From JANWXR01 sp964608265 (GTDB taxonomy: Bacteria > Chloroflexota > Anaerolineae > Anaerolineales > UBA6663): a stretch of 64,000 nt of DNA. Where the stretch lies: positions 24,192-88,191 of the forward strand of contig CAZSNP010000011.1 of the NCBI GenBank assembly GCA_964608265.1, given 5' to 3'. Below the pieces are notes generated by a model. The model did not search any database, had not been told where the DNA came from, and saw only the letters and a program-made list of their open reading frames with translations. Position numbers and translations under genes: made by a program. Below, piece by piece: positions 41,979 to 50,527 of this stretch. Position 1 is the first letter of the stretch. Each line of letters begins with the position of its first letter.

Positions 41979-42252
41979 GTCCCGTGAGCCCGAGGCCCAC
42001 TTGCTGCGCCAGACCGGCTCACATGAAATCGGGAATGTAAAGGGGGCACTCTTCTCCAGCCCCGTGCATGCAAATCGTGACCATCCGACCGGGCTTCATC
42101 GCAAACTTGTCAGGCAGATTGCCGCGGCCCTGAGATTGGCCATCATTGCCATGCTAATCGCTGCCACGTTTTTTGTGTCATAGTGGATTGCGCCAAAAAC
42201 ACATGGGCCGTCCCTTGAAACGTTGCTGCCCCACTCGGCGTGCCAGCACGGC
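41979..42252. other. Gap without a supported gene
   Basis: Between the terminator at 41978 and the end of the ATP-grasp gene nothing convincing is seen. A plus-strand open frame ends in a hydrophobic stretch (AIIAMLIAATFFVS, near 42140-42183), but it runs through the terminator and has no start with a Shine-Dalgarno. Confidence 0.5.
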
Positions 42253-43461
42253 TCAATTCATCTGCGTGTGCGACTGCAGGCCCGGCATCACCATCAAAAA
42301 ATCACGGGCGAAGCGCTCGGCGTAGCTTTCGGTCAGCTCGCGGATGCGCTCGGCTTTGGGTGAGGCCACGATCAGCCCGGCGTGGTTCTTTTTGTCCAGC
42401 CGGAAGACGATCTCCGGGTCGGTATAGCCGGTGAGGTCGGGGCGCTCCTGTTGCGCCAGGCAGGTGACGATGCCGGCGTAGTGCTTCTTCACCTTTGGCA
42501 AGGTATACGGCTCACCGGCGATGTGCGCGGCCTCGATGTTGGCCCACTCACGCCACAGGTTGACGCCGCTGGCGTGCTCCACCGCATCGGCGATGTTGGC
42601 CCCGCCCACCCGCGACGCGCACTCGATGAAGTACACCCGCTCATCGGCCTGCGCCCTGAGGAACTCGGCGTGCGTGGCCCCGCGCTCCATCCCCAGCGCC
42701 CTGAGCATCAGCTTGTTGGCGGCCAGCATCTCCTTCGCCAGCGCCGAGCGGTCGCCGAGCGTGCGGGTGACGAAGACGCCGCCATCCTGGTACACCGTGA
42801 GCGGCGGGCGCGCGTACTGGCTGACGGCGGCGAATATGACCTTGCCGTTGTCAACCAGTGAATCCACGTGAAAGACATCGCCGGCCACAAACTGCTCGAA
42901 GACGTAGAACGACTGCTGATCGCCCAGCTCGTCGAGCGCGCGCCAGAGTTGGTCGGGATCGGCAATCCGGCGGATGCCCATGCTGCTGGCCTCGCCGCGC
43001 GGCTTGAGCAGCCACGGCGGCGGCACGCGGCCCATGAACTCGCGGAGCGCGTCGTAGTTGAACACACCGGTGAACTCCGGGACGAGCACGCCACCGTCGC
43101 GCGCCACCGTCCGCATCGCCAGCTTGTCGCGGAAGTGACGGGCGAGCGTGCTGCCCGCGCCCGGCAGCCGCAGATGCTCGCGCAGGTCACCGGCGGTCTC
43201 CACGTCGAAGTCATCCAACGCCACGACCGAGTCGATCTTCCGCGCGCGCGCCAGGTAACTCACCGCGAACAAAATATCGGGCCGCTTGTCGAGCGCGGGC
43301 ATGAAGAAAATCTCGTCAATGCTCTCGCGCGGCCACGGCTCGTTTTGATACTTCTCCTGCGACATCAGAATCACCCGATGCCCGGCGTGCTTGAGCGCGT
43401 GCAGGAAGTTGTCGCCTTTGTAATGGCTGGCGAGACACAGGAAGGTCAGCGGCTTATCCAT
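42253..43461 (-). CDS. ATP-grasp ligase
   Basis: 402 residues, start MDKPLTFLCLASHYKGDNFL. N-terminal Rossmann-like domain (residues 1-110), then an ATP-grasp fold: Lys in PWLLKPRGEASSMGIRRI (about residue 150), FYVFEQFVAGDVFHVDSLV (substrate loop) and the metal-binding YFIECASRVGGANIAD (about 290). It resembles carbamoyl-phosphate/biotin-carboxylase-like ligases that form an amide or peptide bond from a carboxylate, ATP and an amine. It is the last gene of a run of four ligases on the minus strand. Substrates are unknown. It is separated from the next ligase by an 81-base palindromic gap. Confidence 0.85.
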   Translation of the reverse strand: MDKPLTFLCLASHYKGDNFLHALKHAGHRVILMSQEKYQNEPWPRESIDEIFFMPALDKRPDILFAVSYLARARKIDSVVALDDFDVETAGDLREHLRLPGAGSTLARHFRDKLAMRTVARDGGVLVPEFTGVFNYDALREFMGRVPPPWLLKPRGEASSMGIRRIADPDQLWRALDELGDQQSFYVFEQFVAGDVFHVDSLVDNGKVIFAAVSQYARPPLTVYQDGGVFVTRTLGDRSALAKEMLAANKLMLRALGMERGATHAEFLRAQADERVYFIECASRVGGANIADAVEHASGVNLWREWANIEAAHIAGEPYTLPKVKKHYAGIVTCLAQQERPDLTGYTDPEIVFRLDKKNHAGLIVASPKAERIRELTESYAERFARDFLMVMPGLQSHTQMN

Positions 43462-43468
43462 TCGATTT

Positions 43469-43539
43469 TGACAAGGTGATCGGGTGACAGGGTGGTATTG
43501 CCGCTCACCCGGTCACCCGGTCATCCTGTCACCTTGTCA
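43469..43539. repeat. Palindromic repeat between two ligase genes
   Basis: TGACAAGGTGA (43469-43479) and TCACCTTGTCA (43529-43539) are perfect complements. Inside, CGGGTGACAGGGTG on the left faces CACCCGGTCACCCGG on the right. The arms are chains of GTGA-C near-repeats. Confidence 0.85.
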
Positions 43540-43543
43540 TTCG

Positions 43544-44656
43544 TTACGACACCCCTTCTTCAGTCTCGCGGATCAACTGATCCACCACCGCCTTGAGGCT
43601 GCCGGTGCGTTTGAAGGTGGCCAATTGCCGGTCGGCGCTGGTGCCCTCCTCGAGGATGCGGTAGGCATATTCGATTTCGCGCCGGCTGCCCAGCTCGTCG
43701 GCCACGTCGCCGATGAACCACTCGATCATCTCGCGGATCAGTTCGCGCGCCGGCTTCTCCTCCTGCTTGCCCCAGTCGATGAGCTTGCCATCCAGCCCAT
43801 ACCGCACCGCCCGCCACTTGTTCTCGTCGATGAGGGTGCTCGGGTACAGGCGGAAGGTCATGTTGTCGCGCCGCAACTTCCAGGCTTTGTAGATCAGGGC
43901 CTGGAAGATGGCGGCGATGGCCACGCACTCATCCACCCGGGTGCAGACATCGCACACGCGGAACTCAAGGGTGGGATAGCTTTGATTGGGCCGCGCATCC
44001 CACCAGATCTTGCTGCCATCGGGGATGCACTTGGTATTGACGAGCGTTTGCTTGAGCTGATCGAACTCGCTGCGCGAGTGCATGATCGGCGGGATGCCGG
44101 TGCGGGGGAAGTTGCGGAAGATGATGCTGCGATAGCTCTTGAGGCCGGTGTTCTCGCCGACCCAGAACGGCGAACTCGTGGACAGGCAGAGCACGTGCGG
44201 CAGCAGGTAGCGCACGACGTTCATCGCGTCGATCACAAACTCCGGGTCCTCGATGCCGATATGCACGTGGGTGCCGAAGATGAGGAGTTGCTGCGCCAGC
44301 ATCTGCATATCGGCCTTGACGCCGGCGTAGCGTTCGAAGGGGGTGATGGGCTGATCCTGCCAATTGGAGAACGGGTGCGTGCCGGCGGCGACGATCTTCA
44401 GCCCTTTGCGGGCCGCCAGCTCCATCACGCCCTTGCGCAGCCGAATCAGCTCCGCCCTGGCCTCCGCCGGCGTCGTGCACACCCTGGTGCCGACCTCGAC
44501 GATGGATTGATGCAGCTCGGCCTTGATCTGCTCGGCCATTCGCAGTTTGCCCTCTTCGAGCATCTCGGTGATGTAAGACCTCAGTTCACGTGTTTCGGGG
44601 TCAACAATTTGATATTCTTCTTCAATGCCGATGCTGAGCGAGGGGCGGGTGAGCAT
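43544..44656 (-). CDS. Carboxylate-amine ligase of the GCS2 (COG2170/YbdK) family
   Basis: 370 residues, start MLTRPSLSIGIEEEYQIVDP. The early IGIEEEYQ supplies metal-binding Glu; further family features are TRVCTTPAEARAELIRLR, FGTHVHIGIEDPEFVIDAMN, SSPFWVGENTGLKSYRS, TLEFRVCDVCTRVDECV and RYGLDGKLIDW. This is the glutamate-cysteine-ligase-like fold that joins a Glu-type gamma-carboxylate to an amine with ATP. YbdK homologues have weak glutamate-cysteine ligase activity; in amidoligase operons they are thought to make unusual peptides. Here it lies between an ATP-grasp and a circularly permuted ATP-grasp gene, which suggests the second kind of role. Confidence 0.9.
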   Translation of the reverse strand: MLTRPSLSIGIEEEYQIVDPETRELRSYITEMLEEGKLRMAEQIKAELHQSIVEVGTRVCTTPAEARAELIRLRKGVMELAARKGLKIVAAGTHPFSNWQDQPITPFERYAGVKADMQMLAQQLLIFGTHVHIGIEDPEFVIDAMNVVRYLLPHVLCLSTSSPFWVGENTGLKSYRSIIFRNFPRTGIPPIMHSRSEFDQLKQTLVNTKCIPDGSKIWWDARPNQSYPTLEFRVCDVCTRVDECVAIAAIFQALIYKAWKLRRDNMTFRLYPSTLIDENKWRAVRYGLDGKLIDWGKQEEKPARELIREMIEWFIGDVADELGSRREIEYAYRILEEGTSADRQLATFKRTGSLKAVVDQLIRETEEGVS

Positions 44657-44800
44657 ACTGGCCTCCGGGTGTTGATTGCTTTATGAGTCCGTGAAACGCG
44701 ATGCCTGAAACGCGGGTTGTTGTACGGACAGGGTTTCGCCGCCGGGCAATGCGCCGGCCAGGCCGACGCGTCTCACGGGGCACAGTCCCCGCTTCACGCC
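44657..44800. repeat. Repeat-containing gap between two ligase genes
   Basis: 144 bases with the words GTGAAACGCG and CTGAAACGCGG on the left and CCCCGCTTCACGCCTCAC on the right, a weak inverted repeat of the same class as 48468-48540. No gene is seen. Confidence 0.4.
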
Positions 44801-46153
44801 TCACAGCCTTTTGTCCACCACGAACGTCGGCACCGTGCTGCCGCCGCCGGCAGTGACGTTGAGCAGCGACGCCGTCGACAGCCGGGTGAGGCAACCATCC
44901 ATGTATTGGCCGTACCAGACGAAGGGGTTGGTGTCGAGCATACGATCGTAAACCTCGACGCGACCGTCCACCAGGCTGGCGTACGGGAACTTGGGCAACG
45001 GCACGCGCCGCTGCACGATGGACGGGTCGTTCAGCCCGGCGCGCAGCGCGGCCTCCCACTTGCTCTGATCGGCCTCCCAGCCCAGCACGATGCCCTTGCC
45101 GCCGTACTCGTCGTTGGGCTTGAGGACGAACTCGTCCTTGTGTCTGGCCAGGAACGGCATCAAATCCACCGGCAAGCCGTTGTACGTCGTCTTGCGTTCC
45201 GCCAGCAACCGCGTCCACGGCACATAGCGCTCGATGGCGGCGCGCTCCCGGGCCGTGAACAACGACGCGTTGGCCTCGTCGCTCAGCACGGCCAGGCTGG
45301 CCTTCTTGTGCAAAATCTTGCACACAAACGGGTTGACCATGCAGACGGCGCCCTCACGCACCGCGCGGATGACGGGGTGCTCCAAGCCGCCACGGATCAC
45401 GAGTTCGCTGATCAGCACGCGCTTGTAGATGATGTGCACCGGGTAGCCGTCGGCGTACAGCTTGCCGTTCTCGTAGGCCACATCGCGCGGGTCGCAGATG
45501 GTGCAGTCGTAGCCGTGCGTGCGGAAGTATTCTCGGAAGAGGACGAATTCGCTGTACGTCGGCACTTCCTTCCAGTCGAGGATGGCGATGCGCGGGCGTT
45601 CGGTGCCGCCCCATTGTTTGTAGCAATCGAGCAGCGCGTGCAGCATGTGGTGGCGGCCGGGCAGCGGACGCACTTCGTACGTCTTCTCGAACTCGCGGAT
45701 GACAGGCAGGGCGAAAAAGACCTCGGAGAGCACGTCGTTGTAGGCCACCGCCGCCGGGGTCTCGGCGTTGTACTCGGTGCACCACAGCGCATCGGCCTCG
45801 TCGAAGAACGTATCCATGCGCGCGGTCGGGCTGGGGGCGCGGAAGCCGGGGTCGGCGTGCACCAGCTCCTCCTCCCACTCGTTCAATCGAAATTGATAGC
45901 GGAAGTCGGCGCTGGCCAGCGCGGCCTCGTGCATTTTCTGGAGCGCCGGCATGAGGATGCGAATAGCGGTCTGCAGGGCGTGATACTGCTGGGTGCTGAG
46001 GAAACGCGGGCGCAAGACCGTGCACAGCGGGCGGTCGCCGAAGAACAACCCGCGCTTTTGCTGCTGCTCGGTCAATTGCGCGTATGTATCCTGCGCCGTC
46101 TGCGGGTCGAGCAGGGAGTGGTAATGGTCAATGGTGGCGAGGATTTCTTGCAT
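44801..46153 (-). CDS. Circularly permuted ATP-grasp protein
   Basis: 450 residues, start MQEILATIDHYHSLLDPQTA. The ATP-grasp elements are in permuted order: RIAILDWKEVPTYSEFVLF and CDPRDVAYENGKLY (mid-protein), HIIYKRVLISELVI, VNPFVCKILHKKASLAVLSD, then the nucleotide Lys in FVLKPNDEYGGKGIVLGW near residue 345 and QRRVPLPKFPYAS. This is the DUF404/DUF407-type family seen in amidoligase operons (with alpha-E and transglutaminase proteins), where it is thought to form peptide bonds with ATP. No alpha-E or transglutaminase gene is present in this window. The neighbouring genes are two other ATP-grasps and a GCS2 ligase. Confidence 0.85.
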   Translation of the reverse strand: MQEILATIDHYHSLLDPQTAQDTYAQLTEQQQKRGLFFGDRPLCTVLRPRFLSTQQYHALQTAIRILMPALQKMHEAALASADFRYQFRLNEWEEELVHADPGFRAPSPTARMDTFFDEADALWCTEYNAETPAAVAYNDVLSEVFFALPVIREFEKTYEVRPLPGRHHMLHALLDCYKQWGGTERPRIAILDWKEVPTYSEFVLFREYFRTHGYDCTICDPRDVAYENGKLYADGYPVHIIYKRVLISELVIRGGLEHPVIRAVREGAVCMVNPFVCKILHKKASLAVLSDEANASLFTARERAAIERYVPWTRLLAERKTTYNGLPVDLMPFLARHKDEFVLKPNDEYGGKGIVLGWEADQSKWEAALRAGLNDPSIVQRRVPLPKFPYASLVDGRVEVYDRMLDTNPFVWYGQYMDGCLTRLSTASLLNVTAGGGSTVPTFVVDKRL

Positions 46154-46162
46154 GTTCCGATT

Positions 46163-46235
46163 ACAGTAGCCAGTATCCGGTAGCCAGCAACGTGATAAAC
46201 AATCTGGCGACTGTGATCGGGCGACTGGCTACTGT
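46163..46235. repeat. Palindromic repeat between two ligase genes
   Basis: ACAGTAGCCAGT (46163-46174) and ACTGGCTACTGT (46224-46235) are exact complements. The interior has further copies of GTAGCCAG and GGCGACTG. Confidence 0.85.
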
Positions 46236-46239
46236 GATT

Positions 46240-47166
46240 TCAGGCGTTGAACAGCGTTGACCAGCGCAACTCCTTCACCTGCGGCTCCGGGGCCTTGGCC
46301 AGCCGGATGCACATATCGGCCATCTTTTCCACACACCAGCGGTGATACTCGCGCCCGGTGGAGTTGATGTCCATATCCGGCGCGGGGTTCATGAAGTCGA
46401 TGGCGTAGGGGATGCCGTCGCGGATGGCCCACTCGATGGTGTTCATCTCGTAGCCCAGCGCGCGCACGATCAGGCGCGATTCCTCGATAATCTGATCGAG
46501 GAGCTTCGGCGGCATCTCGGGCGGCAGATACTTGCGCGTATCGGGGTCGTACTTGCGCACGTTGATGTGCTGGCGATCAATGCACATACAACGCACGTAC
46601 ATCCCTGGGTCCCACTTGATGAACTCCTGCAACACCATCGTTAGCAGGCCCGATTGGTTGTAGGCATTCCACAAATCATCCATGCTGCGGCAGACATGCA
46701 CCTGTTTCCAGCCGCCGCCGTGCGCGTCTTTGAGAATCACCGGAAAGCCGCCGACGCTGTTGACCAGGCCTTGCCAGTCGATGGGGTATTCGAGGTTGCG
46801 CAGGCTTTCGGTGTGGACGATGCCGGGCACATAGTCTTTGTTGGGCAGGGCCACCGTGCGCGGGCTGTGGATGCCGAGCTTGGTGATGAGCGAGGCCCCG
46901 AAAAACTTGTCATCCGCCGTCCACATGAAGGGGTTGTTGACGACGTGCGTGCCCTGCAGCAGCGCGTTCTTGAGGTATGAGCGGTAGTAGGGGACTTCGT
47001 GCGAGATGCGGTCAATCAGCACGGCGTAGTCGCACGGCGCGTTCATCGGCGTGCCGCCCAACTTGGCGTACTCGGCCATGACGCCGGCGTTGCGCCCATT
47101 CACTTCCTCGATGAAGGCCGGGGGCCACGACCACTCGCGCCCGACGATGACGCCGATCTTGAGCAT
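46240..47166 (-). CDS. RimK-like ATP-grasp ligase
   Basis: 308 residues, start MLKIGVIVGREWSWPPAFIE with AGGAG ahead. N-terminal domain with CDYAVLIDRISHEVPYYRSY; ATP-grasp core with Lys in PVILKDAHGGGWKQVHV (about residue 145), VLQEFIKWDPGMYVRCMCID (about 180) and the metal site YAIDFMNPAPDMDINSTG (about 262). It most resembles RimK/glutathione-synthetase-type ligases that add an amino acid to a carboxylate. It is the first of the four ligases in transcription order. A hicBA remnant and two esterase genes lie upstream on the same strand, so they may or may not belong to the same unit. Confidence 0.85.
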   Translation of the reverse strand: MLKIGVIVGREWSWPPAFIEEVNGRNAGVMAEYAKLGGTPMNAPCDYAVLIDRISHEVPYYRSYLKNALLQGTHVVNNPFMWTADDKFFGASLITKLGIHSPRTVALPNKDYVPGIVHTESLRNLEYPIDWQGLVNSVGGFPVILKDAHGGGWKQVHVCRSMDDLWNAYNQSGLLTMVLQEFIKWDPGMYVRCMCIDRQHINVRKYDPDTRKYLPPEMPPKLLDQIIEESRLIVRALGYEMNTIEWAIRDGIPYAIDFMNPAPDMDINSTGREYHRWCVEKMADMCIRLAKAPEPQVKELRWSTLFNA

Positions 47167-47207
47167 GTGCAGTCTCCTGTCTAAGCTGAGGCGTGAATAC
47201 AAACACA

Positions 47208-47238
47208 GCACTCCTACGAGCGCCGCTCATAGGAGTGC
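47208..47238 (-). terminator. Terminator overlapping the end of hicA
   Basis: GCACTCCTACGAGCG (47208-47222) and CGCTCATAGGAGTGC (47224-47238) pair at 14 of 15 positions with one base between them. On the minus strand it is followed by TGTGTTTGTATT. The hicA stop codon lies in the stem. It would separate hicBA from the ligase cluster. Confidence 0.65.
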
Positions 47239-47448
47239 AACGAATTCGTCCACGTTCAAACCGGTCTGGCGAATGATGGCGCGCAGCGTCCCACGGTCGA
47301 GCTCTTTGTGATCGGGTATGGTCACTTGACAAAACGGCTCCGCTCGCCGGAAGATCATGTGATTGCCCTCTTAACGCTTGAAGACAAGGCCGGCCTTGAG
47401 CAAGGCTGAGGCACACTCACGGCCCGACACGCGCGGCAGTTTGCTCAT
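47227..47448 (-). pseudogene. HicA-like mRNA interferase with an in-frame stop codon
   Basis: Conceptual translation is MSKLPRVSGRECASALLKAG, LVFKR, stop, then EGNHMIFRRAEPFCQVTIPD and HKELDRGTLRAIIRQTGLNV. The active HicA pattern is RQ-G-SH; here the Gln codon is TAA (47371-47373), so codon 26 is a stop. The His expected to be catalytic (NHMIF) lies after it. The reading frame is otherwise intact to codon 73. It overlaps the antitoxin gene by ATGA. A single nonsense mutation has probably disarmed the toxin. Confidence 0.85.
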
Positions 47449-47651
47449 ACCGCGACGAGCAAAGCTTCAAACCGTTCTTCCGGAATGGGCAGACCATCGT
47501 CTTTGAGCGCCGCCACATAACCGGCGATGGCCTCGCGGATATTGGCGATGGCTTGCTCCTTAGAGTCACCCTGACTGACGCAGCCGGGCAGGCTGGGACA
47601 CTCGGCCACCCAGTATCCATCCTCACCGGGGTATAGGAGTATTTGACGCAC
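47445..47651 (-). CDS. HicB-like antitoxin
   Basis: 68 residues: MRQILLYPGEDGYWVAECPS, LPGCVSQGDSKEQAIANIRE, AIAGYVAALKDDGLPIPEER. This is the HicB partial RNase H-like domain (pattern DGYWVAECPSLPGC). There is no C-terminal DNA-binding domain, so it is the short form. It normally masks HicA. It is still intact although hicA carries a stop codon. It lies between the esterases and the ligase cluster. Confidence 0.88.
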   Translation of the reverse strand: MRQILLYPGEDGYWVAECPSLPGCVSQGDSKEQAIANIREAIAGYVAALKDDGLPIPEERFEALLVAV

Positions 47652-47707
47652 GACGTATTCTCCTTTTTAGTCCATCAGTTGCTCACGCCCATTATGCCAT
47701 TAATCCC

Positions 47708-48439
47708 TCAGAACTTGGCCCCAAGATAATACGGCAGCATCTTGCGCCAGGTCGGCCAGTCGTGCGGCATGTCGAACCCCCACAAATCCAGCTCGTGCGG
47801 GATGCCCTTGCCGCCCAGCACATTCGCCAGATCGCGGGACGATTGCGGGTTCTCGTAGCTGCCCTGCCCGCTCAGAATATAGATGTGCTTTTTCGCCCGG
47901 AGTTGATTCAGCGTCTCCCCCTCCGGCATGTTCGGGATGAAGGCCAACGGGTCGTTAAAGTACACGTTCTCATCGTAATAGCCGTCGGTGAAGTTGCGGA
48001 TGCTGAAGTTGCCGCTCATGGCGATCATGCCGTCGAACAAATCCGGGCGGCGGAAGAGCTGGTTGGCGGCGTGATAGCCCCCCAGGCTGGCCCCGGTGTT
48101 GATGATGCCGACCTTGCCCTTGCAACTGCCCCAGATGTACGGCACGACTTCCCTGGTCACGTACTCGTTGTACAGATGCTGCATCCACACCCGGTGGCCT
48201 GGATGCGCGTCGCGGTTCATCCACGCCTGCCGGTTGATGCTGTTGATCGAGAAGACCTTGACCTTGCCCGCGTCGATGTGATGGGCGATGGCGTCGATCA
48301 AATGAAAGCGCTCGTACTCGAGGTAATCCGCGGCGGCGGTGGGGAACATCAGCAACGGGAAGCCGTAGTGCCCGTAGGTCACGATCTCCATATGCTGATT
48401 CAAACTCGGGCTGTGCCAGCCATCAATGAAGCGATCCAT
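47708..48439 (-). CDS. Esterase D-like alpha/beta hydrolase (first copy)
   Basis: 243 residues, start MDRFIDGWHSPSLNQHMEIV with GGAG nine bases ahead. Alpha/beta-hydrolase fold of the putative-esterase family (COG4947-like). The nucleophile elbow is NTGASLGGYHAANQ (Ser about residue 116), the acid may be in the NMPEGE/LSGQGSYEN region and the His lies in FDMPHDWPTWRKMLPY. There is no signal peptide, so it should be cytoplasmic. It resembles the neighbouring gene at 48538-49257 along its whole length, so the pair is a tandem duplication. Substrate unknown; its place upstream of four ligases suggests that it acts on an ester precursor or product. Confidence 0.83.
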   Translation of the reverse strand: MDRFIDGWHSPSLNQHMEIVTYGHYGFPLLMFPTAAADYLEYERFHLIDAIAHHIDAGKVKVFSINSINRQAWMNRDAHPGHRVWMQHLYNEYVTREVVPYIWGSCKGKVGIINTGASLGGYHAANQLFRRPDLFDGMIAMSGNFSIRNFTDGYYDENVYFNDPLAFIPNMPEGETLNQLRAKKHIYILSGQGSYENPQSSRDLANVLGGKGIPHELDLWGFDMPHDWPTWRKMLPYYLGAKF

Positions 48440-48467
48440 CCCGTGTCTCCTCGAGATGTAGGGCGTG

Positions 48468-48540
48468 AAACGTAAATCGTGAAACGTGATCAGCGAAGCG
48501 ACTCTCACGTTTCACGCATCACGCATCACGCATCACGTCA
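48468..48540. repeat. Palindromic and tandem repeat between the esterase genes
   Basis: GTGAAACGTGA (48479-48489) and TCACGTTTCAC (48505-48515) are exact complements. The left side has another GTGAAACG; the right side continues with three copies of GCATCAC. The last bases overlap the stop codon of the upstream esterase gene (48538-48540). Confidence 0.85.
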
Positions 48541-49257
48541 ATCATGCCCGCCCACATACATCCGAATCATCCTGTGCCAGTACGGCCAGTCGTGGCTCCA
48601 GCCATCCCACTCGCGCAGGGCGTTGCCGATGCCCTTGCTCCACAACTGGCCGCTGAACCAGCGGTTGTGCTCGATGTTCGGGTCGTCGCGGCCCAGCGCC
48701 ATGATGATGTCGAGCCGTTGCAACAGGCGGAGGCGCCCCGGGTCGTGCTCGCGCGGCAGGTAGAGCGCCGGGTTGTGATAATACACCGTGTCGTTCACGT
48801 AGCCATCCGTCCACTTGCCGATGTCGTACAGCCCACTCAGGGCGATGATGCGATTGGTGATGTCGGGATGCCGCAGGCCGAAGTTCATGGCGTGGTACGC
48901 GCCGAAGCTCGCGCCGGCCACGATCAAGTACGGCGTCCAGTTCTTGTGCGAGATGAACGGCATCACCTCGTACACGAGGTAGTCGTCGTACTGCTGATTG
49001 CGCCACGCCCGCCCGCCGGGATGCGCCCAGCGCGCATACCAGCTCTCGGCATCCACGCTATCCACACAGAACATCTGCAACCAGCCGCGGTCGAGGTGCT
49101 CCCACAGCGCGCCGGTCATGTTGCGGTCTTCCCACTCGTAGAACTTGCCCATCGAGGTGGGGAAGGCGAGCATGCGCGCGCCGCCGTGCCCGAATACGAG
49201 CAACTCCATATTGCGGTTGAGCGAGGGGCTGTACCAGCGGTGGTATTCACGGTGCAT
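48538..49257 (-). CDS. Esterase D-like alpha/beta hydrolase (second copy)
   Basis: 239 residues, start MHREYHRWYSPSLNRNMELL; an ATG 51 bases upstream is possible. Same family as the neighbouring esterase: HGGARMLAFPTSMGKFYEWE, nucleophile elbow VAGASFGAYHAMNFGLRHPD (Ser about residue 122), IALSGLYDIGKWTDGYVND and the His in DGWSHDWPYWHRMI. GASFGAYHA is the more usual form in this family. Cytoplasmic; substrate unknown. It is the first gene in the minus-strand run leading through the second esterase and hicBA to the four ligases. The stop codon is embedded in a palindromic repeat. Confidence 0.85.
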   Translation of the reverse strand: MHREYHRWYSPSLNRNMELLVFGHGGARMLAFPTSMGKFYEWEDRNMTGALWEHLDRGWLQMFCVDSVDAESWYARWAHPGGRAWRNQQYDDYLVYEVMPFISHKNWTPYLIVAGASFGAYHAMNFGLRHPDITNRIIALSGLYDIGKWTDGYVNDTVYYHNPALYLPREHDPGRLRLLQRLDIIMALGRDDPNIEHNRWFSGQLWSKGIGNALREWDGWSHDWPYWHRMIRMYVGGHD

Positions 49258-49408
49258 AATTATTCCGAAAGTAAAAGGCAGGCGGAAAGGAACGGGCACA
49301 CGCCCCATGGCAATTTGCTCACGTACGTGGCAACAATGGCTGAAACAGCCACCCAGACTGTTGGTGTCCAGCCGGTTTTGGAGTCGAGGCTACATTCATC
49401 ACCGCAGG

Positions 49409-50485
49409 TTAGGGTGGTGGATAACCTTGTGGACACCCTGGGAGACAGGTTGGTGTTCGCGTTGGCGTCCGCGTTGGGGTAGGAGTTGAAAAAGGAGTAT
49501 TGGTTCGAGTGGGTGTCCTCGTAGCCGTGGATGTTGGCGTAGGAGTGGGCGCCTCGTGTTTCAAGATAATCGGCAAAAAATCCCAGCCACACGAATAATG
49601 ATGATTCTGTGGCGTATCAATATACTGAGGTGGGGGATTAGAAATCAGCGACCGATTAGGCAGCGTAAGTGCCATTGGGCCCCAAAACGCAATTGCTTGC
49701 CCACCACTTTGATATGTAGGAGGATTTGCCGCACATCCCCAAATTAACTCCTGATAAGGCCAGTTCGCACGAGTTTGACCGCCTTGACCACATTGCCATG
49801 AACTACGCGGCCACGGGAATCGTGGGTTATTGGGGTTATTGATGTACCCAAATCCATTGTAAGCCCAGACAGCGTAGTACCAGTTTTCCACAATCATCGG
49901 ATCGTTTTGGCCGATATTGTGATCAAAGTCGAATATGATGCCATTCCATTTTCGTTGAAGGATGAGGGTGCCGGTTCCAATGTTGTAAACAGGTTCTGCC
50001 GCAACGCGACTCGGGCTGAATAGGCCTCCGAGTCCATCATTCATGCCTGAAGTGATTTGCATGATTCCATAGCCGCAGTCAGCGCTTATGTATGTGTTAC
50101 CGATGCTACCGTAAGTAGATACATTGAATTGGAACCAACCTGTAACTTCGGTATAGCCAATGGCTTTCAGGAGTATGCAGGGCGCATAGGCGCGATGATT
50201 GGCGTTGCCATTGCGATTTATCGGATAGCCTGACCACAACCGAGCTTGACCTGGGCCGCTGCTACCCAAGTTGTTAAGACCAGCCTGGTCGAATGATGGA
50301 GCCAACTCAGATGGAAAGGGTTGCCGGCCACTCGCTGCAGGCTGAGGGCAAGTTTGAGCATTACATGTGGTTGGGACAGCCGTAGCAACAAGGGCCAGCG
50401 CGATTACGAGCGCGACACAACCAAAGAGCAGATAGCGAAGTACGGATCTAAGCGTGTTCGGCACTAACGGGTTGGCGTTTAGCAT
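49409..50485 (-). CDS. Secreted lytic-transglycosylase-like protein with Thr-Pro-rich tail
   Basis: 358 residues, start MLNANPLVPNTLRSVLRYLL behind GGGAGG. A signal peptide or anchor (LLFGCVALVIALALVATAV) is followed by an SLT/lysozyme-like domain: ILLKAIGYTEVTGWFQF, ADCGYGIMQITSGMND, YNIGTGTLILQRKWN and ENWYYAVWAYNGFGY. The likely catalytic Glu lies in IGYTEVTGW. The last ~50 residues are Thr/Pro repeats (PTPTSTATRTPTRT), a linker type common in secreted proteins of Chloroflexota. It would cut peptidoglycan outside the membrane. GC is well below average. A short Cys-containing end (CLPGCPQGYPPP) finishes the protein. Confidence 0.72.
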   Translation of the reverse strand: MLNANPLVPNTLRSVLRYLLFGCVALVIALALVATAVPTTCNAQTCPQPAASGRQPFPSELAPSFDQAGLNNLGSSGPGQARLWSGYPINRNGNANHRAYAPCILLKAIGYTEVTGWFQFNVSTYGSIGNTYISADCGYGIMQITSGMNDGLGGLFSPSRVAAEPVYNIGTGTLILQRKWNGIIFDFDHNIGQNDPMIVENWYYAVWAYNGFGYINNPNNPRFPWPRSSWQCGQGGQTRANWPYQELIWGCAANPPTYQSGGQAIAFWGPMALTLPNRSLISNPPPQYIDTPQNHHYSCGWDFLPIILKHEAPTPTPTSTATRTPTRTNTPFSTPTPTRTPTRTPTCLPGCPQGYPPP

Positions 50486-50527
50486 AGGATTTACCCTCCC
50501 ACAAGCCAAATGCAAAAGCCTGAGCAG

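Noticed and set aside
41713..42183. Plus-strand frame ending in a hydrophobic helix
   Set aside because: It overlaps the small gene in another frame and crosses a strong terminator; no ribosome-binding site near a start.
49260..49592. 110-codon minus-strand frame after the transglycosylase-like gene
   Set aside because: Overlaps the Thr-Pro coding repeats in a different frame and has no recognisable domain.
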